A stretch of DNA of 30,204 bases from Ophiothrix spiculata (taxonomy: Eukaryota > Echinodermata > Ophiuroidea > Amphilepidida > Ophiotrichidae). The DNA lies in the NCBI GenBank assembly GCA_000969725.1, contig JXSR01S005825.1, one strand, 5' to 3'. Below, in pieces: positions 1 through 10,050 of this stretch. The first letter of the stretch is position 1. The number at the start of each line of letters is the position of its first letter. Under the pieces are notes generated by a model. The model was given only the letters and a program-made list of their open reading frames with translations. It had not been told where the DNA came from and searched no databases. Both the position numbers and the translations under genes were made by a program.

Positions 1-498
1 ATTTAAGAAAAGGATATTACATACTTTTTCGTGTTTACGTAATTATTGTTTTGGGGTAGACATTTTTTGCAAATATCATCGTAAGTCCAACTAAACGGGA
101 ATTTTTTTCTTCCAAAAGTAATATTTAAAAGTGATTGGTTCCACGCGTCACTCACTAATGAATTTGCAACTGAAAAATCTCCTAAAAATGAACATGTAAA
201 CTTACTACTTAAAGAACGTAGATGTAGATACAAAGCAACCTACGTACTTGTGTTAAATTTAGACAAAACCGTTAATGTTGTTGCTATTTTACAAGGAAAT
301 AAGTAAACGTGACAATATTTATACTCTAACATCTTCTTCGACTATTAAATACAACATGAATAAACATTAACGCTTGAATATATTTACTACTATGTATACA
401 TTTAATGTGTAATGTAATTCTAGCTAGTTGTACGTTGACTTTTAGAAGCGGTTATAAGTTTTACAACTTTTGAATTTTACGATTTTTGATTTTTTTAG

Positions 499-657
499 GT
501 ATCTTATCACCCATTGCGTTTTTTCACTTAAATCGTGTTGTTGAATTCTTCAATGTCACTCTTAATAGGTTACATGAATCAGTTCAAATCGGAGAAGGTT
601 GATAAGGTTTCCTACTCAGACACGGTGATTAATGATTTCATCAACTCGCTAGAATGA
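499..657 (+). other. Candidate small exon / micro-ORF, family copy 1
   Basis: A T-rich tract ending in AG (497-498) is followed by a block starting gtatcttatcacc. Fifty-four bp later an ATG opens a 34-codon frame (553-657) beginning MSLLIGYMNQFKSEKVDKV. Three other blocks in the window (4685, 27510, 29555) share the post-AG sequence and an ATG at 50-54 bp. I do not recognise the product. It may be a non-coding repeat with a fortuitous ORF, the 5' exon of a decayed gene family, or a real micropeptide. Copy 4 differs in this frame by two silent and two amino-acid-changing codons, and no stop appears. The frame ends at a TGA that copies 2 and 3 do not share. Confidence 0.3.
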
Positions 658-798
658 AATAGCGATTTATGTTAACTTGTTGCTGACGCGCACACTAATT
701 TGTTTAATATTGTGTAAAATTAAAGAAGATTTTTTTAATTTATTTTTTATACTGCTACCGGTTGTTTATAGATTAACGGAAAGTTTTTTTTGTTATAG

Positions 799-821
799 TC
801 TGTCCTATTCTGTAAAACAGA
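799..821 (+). other. Stem-loop downstream of micro-ORF copy 1
   Basis: TCTGT pairs with ACAGA around a short loop. The equivalent position in the other family copies also folds (4982-5004, 27802-27837, 29848-29870), so the structure belongs to the repeat unit. It is weaker here than in copies 2 and 3. Confidence 0.4.
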
Positions 822-1308
822 TTTTGATCAAAGTAACAATAACAATTATATAATTTTACAGATTTTTGTCTATTGAATAAAAAATTGATAATATTATATA
901 CAATATTTATAAAACAAACTAGTGTTGTTGCCATTGTTTCGGATAAAACTGAATTGAAACTTTTCTCACTATTATTATGATTACTCTTTAACATAAAACA
1001 AGGCTCTTCAATTGACTTCGCAAGGGCATTGTATTCGATGTGTAACCCTACTGCCTATACAATTATGTTTTATTGAAATTTCATAAACAGCAAAAGGGAA
1101 ATCATTTTGATTAAAAAACATCGAGTTGATTTGGAAGACAGTAAGTGATTTCAAAGCGCGCTTTTTAAATAAGACATAAGTAAATTCAACTGAATAATAA
1201 TTATTACCGTTTACTGCTAACTAATAAGTCTTAAACGTTATATAAAAATGATATGCAACATAATATCCAGCTTTAAATATATCAATTTAAATACTTCAAG
1301 CTTGAAAC

Positions 1309-1546
1309 AGCTATGCATCTATTCTATTAGCACTGTGTAACGTACATTAAGCTGTGTGTGATTGCTTTTCGAGAAGCGAGTGGCTTATTTAACAAATCAT
1401 GTAAAATTCATTTCCTGGGAAATACAAAATTAGGTGTACGTTCTACATTTAACAAAACATAAATATTGATTACTCTATATTAGCTCAAAGTAAAACATAT
1501 TCATTTCAAATTTGCCTTAATTTTGAATTGAATGGAATAAAACTTA
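1309..1546 (+). repeat. Repeat block S, left copy
   Basis: Diverged similarity to 28578-28798 in direct orientation. Shared stretches include gcatctatt, gcactntgtaac, ctgtgtgt and the end ttgcct-aat...gaattgaat...aactta. On the left this block follows repeat R1; on the right it precedes R1. The two ends of the window therefore look like units of one tandem array rather than a single inserted repeat. Confidence 0.65.
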
Positions 1547-1560
1547 CGTAACAAACTTAA

Positions 1561-1917
1561 ACGGGCAATTCATGATCCACTTTTCACCCTCAAGGTCACC
1601 TCTATCAAAATTGAGTTTTTTAGCTTATATGAATCGTCGACTGGTATATATTACAATCCCCAAACCATTATTTCATATGTGCTTGCATTTATGAAAAAAG
1701 CGAGAACATGTGTCATTTTTTAATTATTGTTGGAACCCGACAATAATTACAACACAGTAACCTATGGGGATTTTCAAAATACTGAAAAGCTTGTAACTTG
1801 GAAACGAATGGTCGGAATCAAGTGATATTTTCAGTATATATTTATAATGTACTCTTCTTATTATTTAGCTAGAAAACAGATGAGTTTTTTGTCACATCAA
1901 AACCATGAATTGCACCT
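1561..1917. mobile_element. TTAA-flanked MITE (piggyBac-type target site)
   Basis: Imperfect terminal inverted repeats: left acgggcaattcatgatcc, right (reverse complement) aggtgcaattcatggttt. The element is flanked on both sides by TTAA (1557-1560 and 1918-1921). Its 357 bp carry no transposase ORF, so it is non-autonomous. TTAA target duplication is the hallmark of piggyBac; the superfamily call rests on that alone. An internal 10-bp perfect hairpin (taattattgt/acaataatta) lies at 1721-1749. Confidence 0.7.
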
Positions 1918-2280
1918 TTAAAACTTGATTGCGAAAATAAGGTTAAGGTTACCGTATGCAGTAAGCCAACTGTAAAATGCATAACGCTATTTAGGATGCT
2001 AGCCTCAGGACTGATTTATAGATATGCATATATATGAGTTATCTTTATATCCCTATACTTTATAATGGGATAACACCCACTTAATCAAATGTGTGTGGAA
2101 GTTTATAATTTCTAGTCCCTAGTTCTAGTGCTGCGTACGCGTATGGCAATGGAATCAGGAAACCATTATAATTTGTTCCCCATTGTGATCACTGAGCGTG
2201 AATAAATGTAGTCCTTTTGTTCTGATCAACATCATTCGATTAGTTTTGCCAGAAATGAGAACATAATATGCGCACCATAA

Positions 2281-2499
2281 GGCTGCGATCACATAGAACT
2301 ATACTATTCGGGTATACGGTGCACGATTTTACTTGGGCACGCGTATATATTCAATCGAACACGTGAATTTGATGCTACTGGGTCACATAAGAGGGCACTA
2401 TTCGAACAAACGTATAGCTCGCGGTGCCTGTATGAAATATAGCCATCGAATAGCGTATAGCGAATACCGTATACCGTATACTTTTATGTGATCGCAGCC
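2281..2499. mobile_element. Harbinger-like MITE, 219 bp
   Basis: Terminal inverted repeats GGCTGCGATCACATA are identical for 15 bp at both ends. The 3-bp target duplication TAA (2278-2280 and 2500-2502) is intact. TAA/TTA duplications are typical of the PIF/Harbinger superfamily. The interior is rich in alternating gtatac/cgtata palindromic steps and codes for nothing. The intact duplication and perfect inverted repeats suggest a fairly recent insertion. Confidence 0.8.
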
Positions 2500-2502
2500 T
2501 AA

Positions 2503-4590
2503 CAGTTTAACGTATGTCCCATATAAATTTATCCGGGCTGTTTTACGCAATTTCCAAGTCAAGCGGTAATATCCACCGCTACATTTAACGTTTGCGTTCT
2601 CTCTGAGAGAAATCGCAACAGGTACTGGCACGTTAAGTTGTGTACCATACAAATCAATGAGAAAAGCAGTCAGAAGACGAAATTGGCTTGAACAATAGCA
2701 AACTAAAGCTCTTAATTTCTGTATGTTGATTGGGAAACGGTTGTTTTAATAAGCATTAGTTAATGTCAGCACTATGTGTGTAAGTCAAGGTGACATTGAC
2801 ATACTTTGATTGTATGAAATACACGAAGTGAAAATTTGAATAGAAATAAGGTTAACGTCGAAAATAGCGATCGCGGATTTACAACGCAACCTCTCAACTA
2901 TGTTGATGAACACATATATCGCTGTACAGAATTGAATTGCCATTCATTATTGATTGGCATAAGACAATTACAATGTTCCACCATTCGAGACAAATGGAAT
3001 ATTTATTGTTTAACGTTAGGATTTTTTCCTTTAACAAGATAAATGAATTTCATATTGTTTACTTGTACATGACAGAATATCACAATTTTTGACATACATG
3101 AGGTTTTGAGTCAATAAATAACATATCAGCTCTGACTGTTGATTTGCTTTAGTTTATCTTCTAGATGGCGTCAGCAGTTTTCTTTGACAAAGTTGATGCC
3201 TTTTTTTAATTTCATAGATTTACACAGGTCGGATCATTTTGTTTCAATATTGTCAGATTGTAATATAGGTACTCTGAATATATAGAAATCAAAAAAGAAA
3301 TAAATTAAAAAATCTTATTGCCATTTTTTATGATTACTGTAAGCGAAGCCAATAGTTAAGGTTAGGACATAATTTATAGACTCTACTGTAACTTTTTATG
3401 CACCTCAAACATTGTGATATTGTGTCATGTGCCATAAGATAAAACTTTGCAGTGAACATAATTCTGGAGGTTGCCTTACCCTCGTCTATCAAGAAAGGGG
3501 GAGCGGGTTTTGCAACTCGAGTTTTTTTTTCCTCGTTTCATAAAAACGCAAAAAATGGACCAGCTACATTTAGGTAGTCTCTTATGCATTCTTTGGGGTC
3601 AATTTGATCATTTTGTGATCTTGTATGGGGAATTGCAACAACCCACTTTGGGGAGACTTGTTACAATGTTACAAAAATAATAATACATCATTGAATGTCA
3701 AATCCTCGGTGGATTATATTTTTTTTTTAAACATAATGCAAAACAGGTTAACGCCCTTTTCGCGGTTAACACAGATTATATGAAATAGCAGTTGATTACA
3801 AGATATATTGCGTATTGTTTTGTTTGAGTGAGATAATAAAATTTCATACCTATTTACGAATGCTGGAATGTTGTCTCTTCCCTGTTCTAGACGGCGCTTA
3901 AGACCGACAATTGACCAGGCACAAACACTGAAATGAACGTTTTGTAAGAAGTTTGAATACTATTTTGATACTTTATTGGCATTTTAACTTTACATCCCGT
4001 GTTCACTTTGTTTCGTTGACTATTATCATTAACCATACTTAACATCGGTTACACAAATATTCCCCGTTCAAGCAAAACCACAATGGGATGAAATTACGCT
4101 TAAACATGTTTGAAATTCCGTGACGAGAATGACAATATTATTTTACAGAGAGGCCATTTTTCTGATAGTCTCTATGGTGCGCAGCACAATTTTTCGTGAC
4201 ATCAGCATAAAATTGACGCTTTTGCAGTCTTTTTTCTCTTGAAAATATTAATAAGAAAGTAAATTGTCAATAATATATCGAGGTTACAATTAAATTCAAC
4301 GTATCTGCGAAATATTATTAAATAAATAATAACTGAACATGAATGAAGAAAGAAATGGGGTAGATATGGGATGCATACCCTGCAATATGCAAAAGAAATT
4401 TTGGTTTCAAATTGTTCTGGAGGTTCCATCAAAGTGTTTTACAATGTTTGGCAGTTGACTGTTACCATACGTTTCGAAAAAAAAACCTTCTTCATGTGGA
4501 TGTAAAACTCTTATGTTCAACACATGTTTCATCATACCGCTAGAAAATTTATAACCATATCTTCAAAAGGTGTGTTTTTCGGATGATAAT
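2503..4590. other. Gene-free AT-rich stretch
   Basis: No convincing exon, RNA gene or element was found here. ORFs at 2836-3042, 3471-3680 and 4202-4432 (minus) show no recognisable motif and no splice context. A small hairpin, gcggt/accgc, lies near 2563-2580. Two GGTTAAC direct repeats occur near 3747-3771. Confidence 0.5.
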
Positions 4591-4606
4591 ATTCATTAGA
4601 TTCATC

Positions 4607-4614
4607 ATGCAAAT
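4607..4614 (+). promoter_or_regulatory. Oct/POU-type octamer upstream of copy 2
   Basis: Perfect ATGCAAAT, 128 bp before the family ATG at 4735. The same octamer lies 126 bp before the ATG of copy 3 (27437-27444). Conservation in register between two otherwise diverged copies is the only support; function is inferred. Confidence 0.3.
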
Positions 4615-4981
4615 AAATGACCCACCTGAGCTACTTACCATAAATACTTCAAACAAGTTTGAGTAAATGTCAAGCATTCTACAGGTGTCTTGTCAACCTT
4701 TTGGACTGCTTATTAAACCGAATTGGTCGAATTAATGTCATTCTTATTCGGTAAGTGGAGCAAGTTCACCTGTAGAATGATTGATAAGATTTCCAACTTA
4801 GACAATGTAATAGATGATTCCATCAACAAGGCAGAGTTAAGCAAAGGTAGTTCCGTAATTGTAACATACTCTCGAGGCTTGTCGATATCACGTTTAAACT
4901 TAAAGTTTTTGACAATATTATCTTACAACGATGTTGCTGTTTTTATCAGGTGGCAGTAGCTAAATGGTAAATTATTCATAG

Positions 4982-5004
4982 TCTGTCCTCACCGAAAGGA
5001 CAGA
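4982..5004 (+). other. Perfect 8-bp stem-loop, copy 2
   Basis: TCTGTCCT...AGGACAGA with a 7-nt loop. The corresponding stem in copy 3 is TCTGTCTT/AAGACAGA, a paired C-to-T and G-to-A change that keeps the stem intact. Confidence 0.55.
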
Positions 5005-5221
5005 TCAAAGATATAAACTGACAATATATCATTTTACACTGACTGCCAAATGCTTGTTGAATATAAAGCAGACTAAATGAGACGAAATCTATAAAAGACA
5101 TTAAAAGCATATCAAATGGATAAACTAGAAAATTCGGTTATGTTACAGCAAGCCACCATATGTATGATTCAGCTTTTACGGTTTCTTTAAACGTATATTG
5201 GAAGCCAAATGCTCAAAATAT

Positions 5222-5357
5222 AGAAAAACCAAGTTTATCACGGAAAAACGAAAACCTCGTTTTTTCTGGTGAAAAATTCTGGATAAACTTAGTTTTTAGG
5301 TGAAAACCGAGTTTTTCCAGTTTATCTGAGAAAAAGCTAGTTTATCTTAGAAAAAAT
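5222..5357. repeat. Small foldback cluster of AAAAAC-nn-AGTTTATC motifs
   Basis: The motif aaaaaccaagtttatc (about 5223) is inverted as gataaacttagttttt (about 5282), and shorter variants gagtttttccagtttatc and aagctagtttatc follow. The segment can fold on itself in more than one way. It looks like a decayed foldback or MITE; no target duplication was identified. Confidence 0.5.
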
Positions 5358-5796
5358 TATGGTTATGCAACATAATGTAATCCACGTTAGTAGCCATTGA
5401 AAATGATACCGACAAAATAAACTTAATGCGGTCGTTAAAAGTATCATGTTACCAGACGTGATGTCTGCATTGAATCGAATGGAAAATACATAAGTAGAAA
5501 TTAAAAGAACAATGTACCAATTGCACCGACAAGGACGATTTGCAATTGATCCATTAGAAGCTATAAACAAACTTTCTCTAAAATACACTATACACTTATA
5601 ATTTTGTGAACACAAAATTATGTGTTATCGTTTTGTTCAACGACTTAGTAAATTCTTTTCGTATCATGCCAGAGAAGTAAACGTATTAATACTATCTAGC
5701 ACATATTTTACTTCATTTAATTGTTGTTCTTCCGTAATTATTATTTCCGACATTATTGATATAGAATGTTTGTTCTGTTACAAATTGTCCACATAA

Positions 5797-6048
5797 ATGT
5801 GATGACTGACCCCGAAGTGGGGGACTTTGCGACAGAACATTTTTCGAGAAACTGTTGAAAATAGGCAGCAAAAAATTAAGAAAATAATAAGAATTTCCAG
5901 CAGATTTTCTGTTGTAAAATTAGATTACCTTGATCAATTTCAACAAATGTGTTATTTTAAAGCTTAGGAAATGCTACAACAGATGAAATGATAAAATCAA
6001 AATTGATATCATCTGCAAAGTCCCCCCTTTCGGGGTGAGCCATCACAT
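5797..6048 (+). mobile_element. MITE family M2, copy 1
   Basis: About 252 bp. Inverted ends: left atgtgatgactgaccccgaa, right (reverse complement) atgtgatggctcaccccgaa, with pairing continuing through gggggactttgc. A second copy at 18832-19086 has the same ends and interior (tttccancagattttctgttgtaaaat). There is no ORF. The target duplication is not clear, so I do not assign a superfamily. Confidence 0.8.
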
Positions 6049-6135
6049 ATATTGAAACCTTTTATGTATTTGAGACAAGAAACAATTTATATATAAAACA
6101 AAATTTTAAAAAAACCAATCTGTCAAAAAGGGCAG

Positions 6136-6443
6136 TCAATGTGAATATTTTTGTAGCCTGGAGTATAATACACTGTGCTTTCCTTTAGATAACATTAACG
6201 CCAATTGTCTTAAAATCAGAAGGTAGAGACAACGTTAGCCATATTAAATGATATAGCATCAAGAGATGTACATTAACTGTGAAAGGTTACACCTGGCATG
6301 CTGATAGGTACTAAACTCTGCATTCAAAAGGCATAGAGAAAATCTTACGATTTGTAATGCAACATTTATATTCTATATTATGACTATTTGTTTGTGCATT
6401 TTAGTTACATTTAACAATTTTCAACTATCATATATGTATGCAG
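6136..6443 (+). repeat. Dispersed 300-bp repeat R3, copy 1
   Basis: Direct match to 11763-12057, sharing gtagcctggagt, gccaattgtctt-aaatcag-aggt-gagac, agagatgtacatta, acacctggca and aactctgcatt. There are several small indels. No terminal inverted repeats or coding potential are seen. It lies just 3' of MITE copy M2-1. Confidence 0.75.
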
Positions 6444-6734
6444 CTGTTAACGAACTATAACATTTTGAATATTTAGCAATAAAATACTTATTTATGTGCT
6501 TATCTATTTCATTACGTCAACATGTGTTGCGGAAGGAAAATTTAATTTGATATCTGCGATGTATTTCAGCACAATTGATTTTGGAAAAAAAACCCTACAT
6601 TTAAAGGAATAAGCAATTAATATTTATCTCATTATGACTTGTTTGTTATTAATTATTGTGAGTCAACTGTTTGGTTAAAGTGTATGTCCAAATGGTATAA
6701 AGATGCAAAAAAGCTTAGTGTGGAATTAGCTCTT

Positions 6735-7300
6735 GCACGAAGCTCAGTTATTTGTTAGCACCAAACCAGGTAGAATTGCCAATCGGAATAGTATAGACTG
6801 TAAACGTAAGAAGCCCTACTATGGACCCCTGTGGCAACCCATAATTCAACGGTTGATTGTCAGATTGCACTCCATTTATACAGATGCTAGAAGTGCGTCC
6901 TGTGAAATAAGATTTAGGCCACTTTCAGGAGGAACCACTTAAAGCCTACCTCGTTTTCAAAGCGTTTAAAGAGGATGTCATGTGTAACCGTATCAAACGC
7001 TGCGATTAAGTCAAGGAGCACCAAAAAGACATGATATCATTTTATACTTTAATTAGCGCTGTTTCGGTACTCTGTCCCGCTTTATAGGCAGACTGAAGTG
7101 GTTCGCCAAAATTGAACTCAGACATAGGAAATGTGTTTCTCCATGAGCTTTGACAAGAACTTAATATTTTACACAGGACGATAGTTTTGGAGAGTGTTAG
7201 GATCAAGAGAAATCTTTTTGATTAGTTGGCTAAAGATGGCGTATTTAAGGGAATCAGGAAAAACAGTGGAGTGAATTTGCACACTAAACATGATGGTCAG
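6735..7300 (-). pseudogene. Non-LTR retrotransposon reverse transcriptase relic (CR1/L2-type)
   Basis: On the minus strand, reading from about 7300 down, several reverse-transcriptase landmarks are visible in order. SLDPNTLQNYRPV (about 7172-7207) is followed by FLSKLMEKH, then LLDLIAAFDTVTHDIL with its catalytic-region AAFDTV (about 6972-7016), then INGV, GLPQGS and FTVYTIPIG (6786-6900). The YADD catalytic box expected next is missing; only a vestige followed by LSF remains. In-frame stops and at least one frame change break the sequence, so it is dead. The -SLDPN-NYRPVSNLKFLSK-LEK layout is characteristic of CR1/L2/Jockey-group elements; the exact clade cannot be set by eye. Only the middle of the polymerase remains; no endonuclease or tail was seen. 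Confidence 0.85.
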
Positions 7301-7339
7301 GTCATTTTTGGACAGAAATGTGAAATATTTGCCCTAAGG

Positions 7340-7765
7340 TTCAAAAAGGTCAAAAAATTGTGTTTTGGGCCAAAAATATTGCGGGAAAGCTAACTAAACT
7401 TTGCGTTGGTAAAATGTTGAACTGTTTTACTTTTTAGAACTTAGAAAGCAATATCTAGAAACGCATTTCTCATTTTTTTTCTAAATTCTTAGTTTTTGAG
7501 ATATTGTCAAAAAGTGGTCCAAAAATGTGAAAAATATCACCCTGCCACTATTTTTGGCAATATTTCAAAAAATAATTTAAAAATCAAAAAATTGAGAAAT
7601 GCCTTCCTAGATATTGCTTTCTAGATTCTAAAAAGTAAAATGGTTCGAAAGCAAAGAAGAGCAAGAACAGCAAAGAAAGCAAGACATATTTACCAAAGCA
7701 AAATTTAGTTAGCTTTCCTGAAAATTGTTGGGTCCAAAAACATGAAATTACACATTTTGGTCACA
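7340..7765. mobile_element. Foldback element with ~200-bp arms
   Basis: The left arm, including ggaaagctaactaaa, ttttactttttagaa, agaaagcaatatctag and gcatttctca, recurs inverted in the right arm up to about 7755. Pairing runs almost to the centre near 7530 (gatattgtcaaaaa / tttttggcaatat). The right arm has an insertion of agcaaagaa-like repeats near 7650-7690. No ORF. The structure is that of a foldback MITE inserted next to the reverse transcriptase relic. Confidence 0.75.
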
Positions 7766-8176
7766 TAATTACCTCACCGTCATGTTCAGTATGCAATATA
7801 CTTTTATTTGAATATAACGCCATTTCTGAAAATATGGGGTTGACTGGGCCCTTAAAACGAAAAAAATACCCATGTCTGCTCTTTGAAGAGGGTTTAACTA
7901 GTCGTTTCAGGAACCAAGGCAGACTACATCTGCAAGTCTCAGCAAACCTGGTAATTAGGTAATAGGAAACAGCACAGTACTTGACTATCTTGGCATCCGT
8001 ATTTAAGCATTTCTGTCTGGAAAATCGGGTTGCTATTTGCATAACTATAGTGTACTTAACACATCCATATAGTTGGCAACGGTATCGCACTGTTGCGATC
8101 GCTGGACTTCAAATTGGTCAAAACCACAATCTTGTAATGCCATACATATACACTGAAAACCTAAATTGGTCAGCAT

Positions 8177-8197
8177 GACTAACTTTAAGTTAGTCCA
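8177..8197. other. Perfect 9-bp hairpin
   Basis: GACTAACTT-t-AAGTTAGTC. An isolated short palindrome with no further context; it could be chance. Confidence 0.4.
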
Positions 8198-8539
8198 GAT
8201 CTAGAATAAAAGATGTTTTAATTGAAATTGGGCTTGTATCTTTTAAACTATTCACCGACTTCTTCAGGTTACAAGCCACTAAATGTTTTTATCCTTTGAT
8301 CTTTTTTATCATTATTTAAATGAATTATGCAAATTCAGTGCAGGAATTAAAAGTATTTGTCGCAATAGACTTTCATTAGATATGCCAATTTCCAAAATGT
8401 TTGGTCAAACAGACCGTATCCTTAAAACCAACACATAAAAATGCTTCTTTTTTTTGCTTTAAGGTAGAAAACAACTGTCGTTATCCCACTTACATGTGCT
8501 CTTATTCTTGAGTACATGATAGTTAGTTTAATCAATCTT

Positions 8540-8760
8540 TCAATCAAACGTGAGATGTAAAATTGTGTTTCATTATTGGTGTTTGCTTAATAAGAATAAA
8601 CTGTTAGTATGTTTAAGACAGATTGCGGAATTCTTTAATGGCTAATGGAGAATTAATTACAAACATTGTCTTTAATCAGTCGATGTTGCAGCAAAATCAA
8701 CCATGTTCCTTGCTTAATGGAAAGTAGAAATAAATGGTAAAACACTCTTGTTACCCTGTT
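8540..8760 (+). repeat. TAATGG repeat family (A type), copy 1
   Basis: Core taatggctaatgg at 8636-8648, followed by ttaattacaaacattgtctt, and a second tgcttaatggaaag at 8711. Upstream tttcattattggtgtttg matches the equivalent upstream of copies at 17.8 and 21.5 kb. Six related copies occur in the window, five of them between 14.7 and 21.7 kb. Confidence 0.6.
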
Positions 8761-8840
8761 GTAAACTTTAAGCAAGTCAGTATTTTTTTTTTCTTCTATT
8801 TTTTAAATAAACTAAAAGAAACGCATTTATTTACAATATA

Positions 8841-9871
8841 CGAGGGTCATTCAAAAAGTTCTAACTGTTGTATCATAACTTCTGTTCTATTAAAGGTAGC
8901 TAATTGAAAATTGGCAAACATATAACTACATATGTCATCTACACATAGTGAACAAATCGTATCAATACCTTTTCTAGAGTTTTGCAGGTGATCTAAGAAC
9001 CACAGTAAAGTTTGGTACACCGGAAACGGTCAAAATATGTGCAACATTTTTAAAAGTGGCTCAAGTACAGTGAATTGAAAAAGCCATAATATAGCAATAT
9101 AGTATTGCTATACAGTGAACATTTTATAAATCATACGAATGAACATGCAATTATATGGGATGATTAAAAAAGCTGACCAAAACTGAAAATAATGGTCATT
9201 CACAATCACAACAATAATAGGAACAAATCGCCCCTGCAGCAATATTATGAAAATCACCAAAGACACAGTTTACGAAGAAATTGACCTTAATAAACAAGAT
9301 GTGAAATGGTGACATTTTGAAGCTTTATTTTTTATTACATTTTCATAGTTGATCAAAAGGGGAACTAAATTCAATTTGTTGACAGAAAATGTGGTGTAGT
9401 ACCTTTAATTGTTGTTTTTCACATAAAACGCACATGGAAAAGTCAGGCTATAGAGAAACACATAATGCTGATATTCGTAACCTGAAAGGGTACAAGACAT
9501 ATCCTTTCAAATATTGGGATTCTGGGTAATTTCTATCAGTATCAAGTTTACTTTATCAGTGACAAATGATTTGTTAGGCTGTTTGTTTGTTCTGTAACTT
9601 TCATAAATGTTGGGAATATAGATGGTTGTTCATCCCTTAGCTGCACATATAGTTTCAGGTGCAATGTCATTAGATAGTTCACCGTTTCCGGTGTACCCGA
9701 ACCTTACTGTGGTTTTTAGGTAACAAACAGAAACATAGACAAGATATTTATATGATTGATTCACCATTTGTAGATGACATTCTTAGCTATATTTGTGCCA
9801 ATTTTTAAGTAGCTACCTTTAATAAAACAAAAGTTATGATACAACAGGTAGAACTTTTTGAATGACCATCG
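8841..9871. mobile_element. Mariner-like non-autonomous element with 190-bp inverted repeats
   Basis: Ends CGAGGGTCATTCAAAAAGTT at the left; at the right the reverse complement is cgatggtcattcaaaaagtt. Both are flanked by TA (8839-8840 and 9872-9873), the target duplication of Tc1/mariner elements. The inverted repeats run about 190 bp each, to ggtacaccggaaacggt on the inner side (8841-9030 and 9681-9871), with roughly 80% identity by eye. The 650-bp interior shows no transposase ORF or D,D(34)D motif. It contains a short hairpin, tatagcaata/tattgctata, near 9091-9113. This is a long-TIR non-autonomous derivative. Confidence 0.85.
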
Positions 9872-9959
9872 TATATAGAAAAAACAATAAAATGGTTCAT
9901 TAAATATTGCTATACACTTATAATTAGGTTATGTTGTCTATATATATTGTTACAGGAAA

Positions 9960-10050
9960 AAAAAGTACGTTGTTTGACAATATTTGTTCGTAAAACATAC
10001 ATCAAAGATTAATATTAAATGTTGGTAGACTAAAGACAAATAGCGTTAAG
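9960..10050 (+). repeat. Short duplicated segment, copy 1
   Basis: gtttgac...catca...gattaatatt...gt-ggtagactaaagacaaata resembles 19442-19514 in direct orientation; the exact match ggtagactaaagacaaata is the anchor. It lies just upstream of the exon at 10170. Nature unknown. Confidence 0.45.

Larger units (their letters stand above)
8..1200 (+). repeat. Long direct repeat R1, left copy
   Basis: This segment is closely matched, with scattered substitutions and small indels, by 29050-30204 in the same orientation about 29.0 kb downstream. Both copies begin around aaaggatattacatac and continue through several shared landmarks, such as cctacgtacttgtgtta, tcaaatcggagaaggttgat and attgtattcgatgtgtaacc. 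The right copy runs off the window end. The level of difference suggests a duplication rather than an assembly artefact. It contains the acceptor-like site and the small reading frame annotated at 499-657. Confidence 0.9.
4607..5075 (+). repeat. Micro-ORF family unit, copy 2
   Basis: Diverged homologue of 27437-27890 in the same order: ATGCAAAT (4607-4614), gagctactt, ataaatacttcaa, tctacAG|gtgtcttgtcaacc (block starts 4685), ATG at 4735, then a stem-loop and gactgccaaatgcttgttga. The ORF 4723-4959 (78 residues) reads MSFLFGKWSKF... from the family ATG and keeps a D-K-(I/V)...D-x-V-I-D-D-S-I-N pattern shared with the other copies. A GTAAGT at 4750 could act as a donor here but is absent from the other copies. 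No known product. Confidence 0.45.

Noticed and set aside
1939-1960. Tandem aaggttaaggtta, resembling nuclear-receptor half sites
   Set aside because: Short and without gene context.
5337-5615. 92-codon minus-strand ORF with hydrophobic stretches
   Set aside because: Starts inside the foldback cluster and reads as random AT-rich translation with no domain.
2867-8102. Two GCGATCGC palindromes (2867 and 8095), known as HIP1 in cyanobacteria
   Set aside because: Only two, in a eukaryotic context; coincidence.
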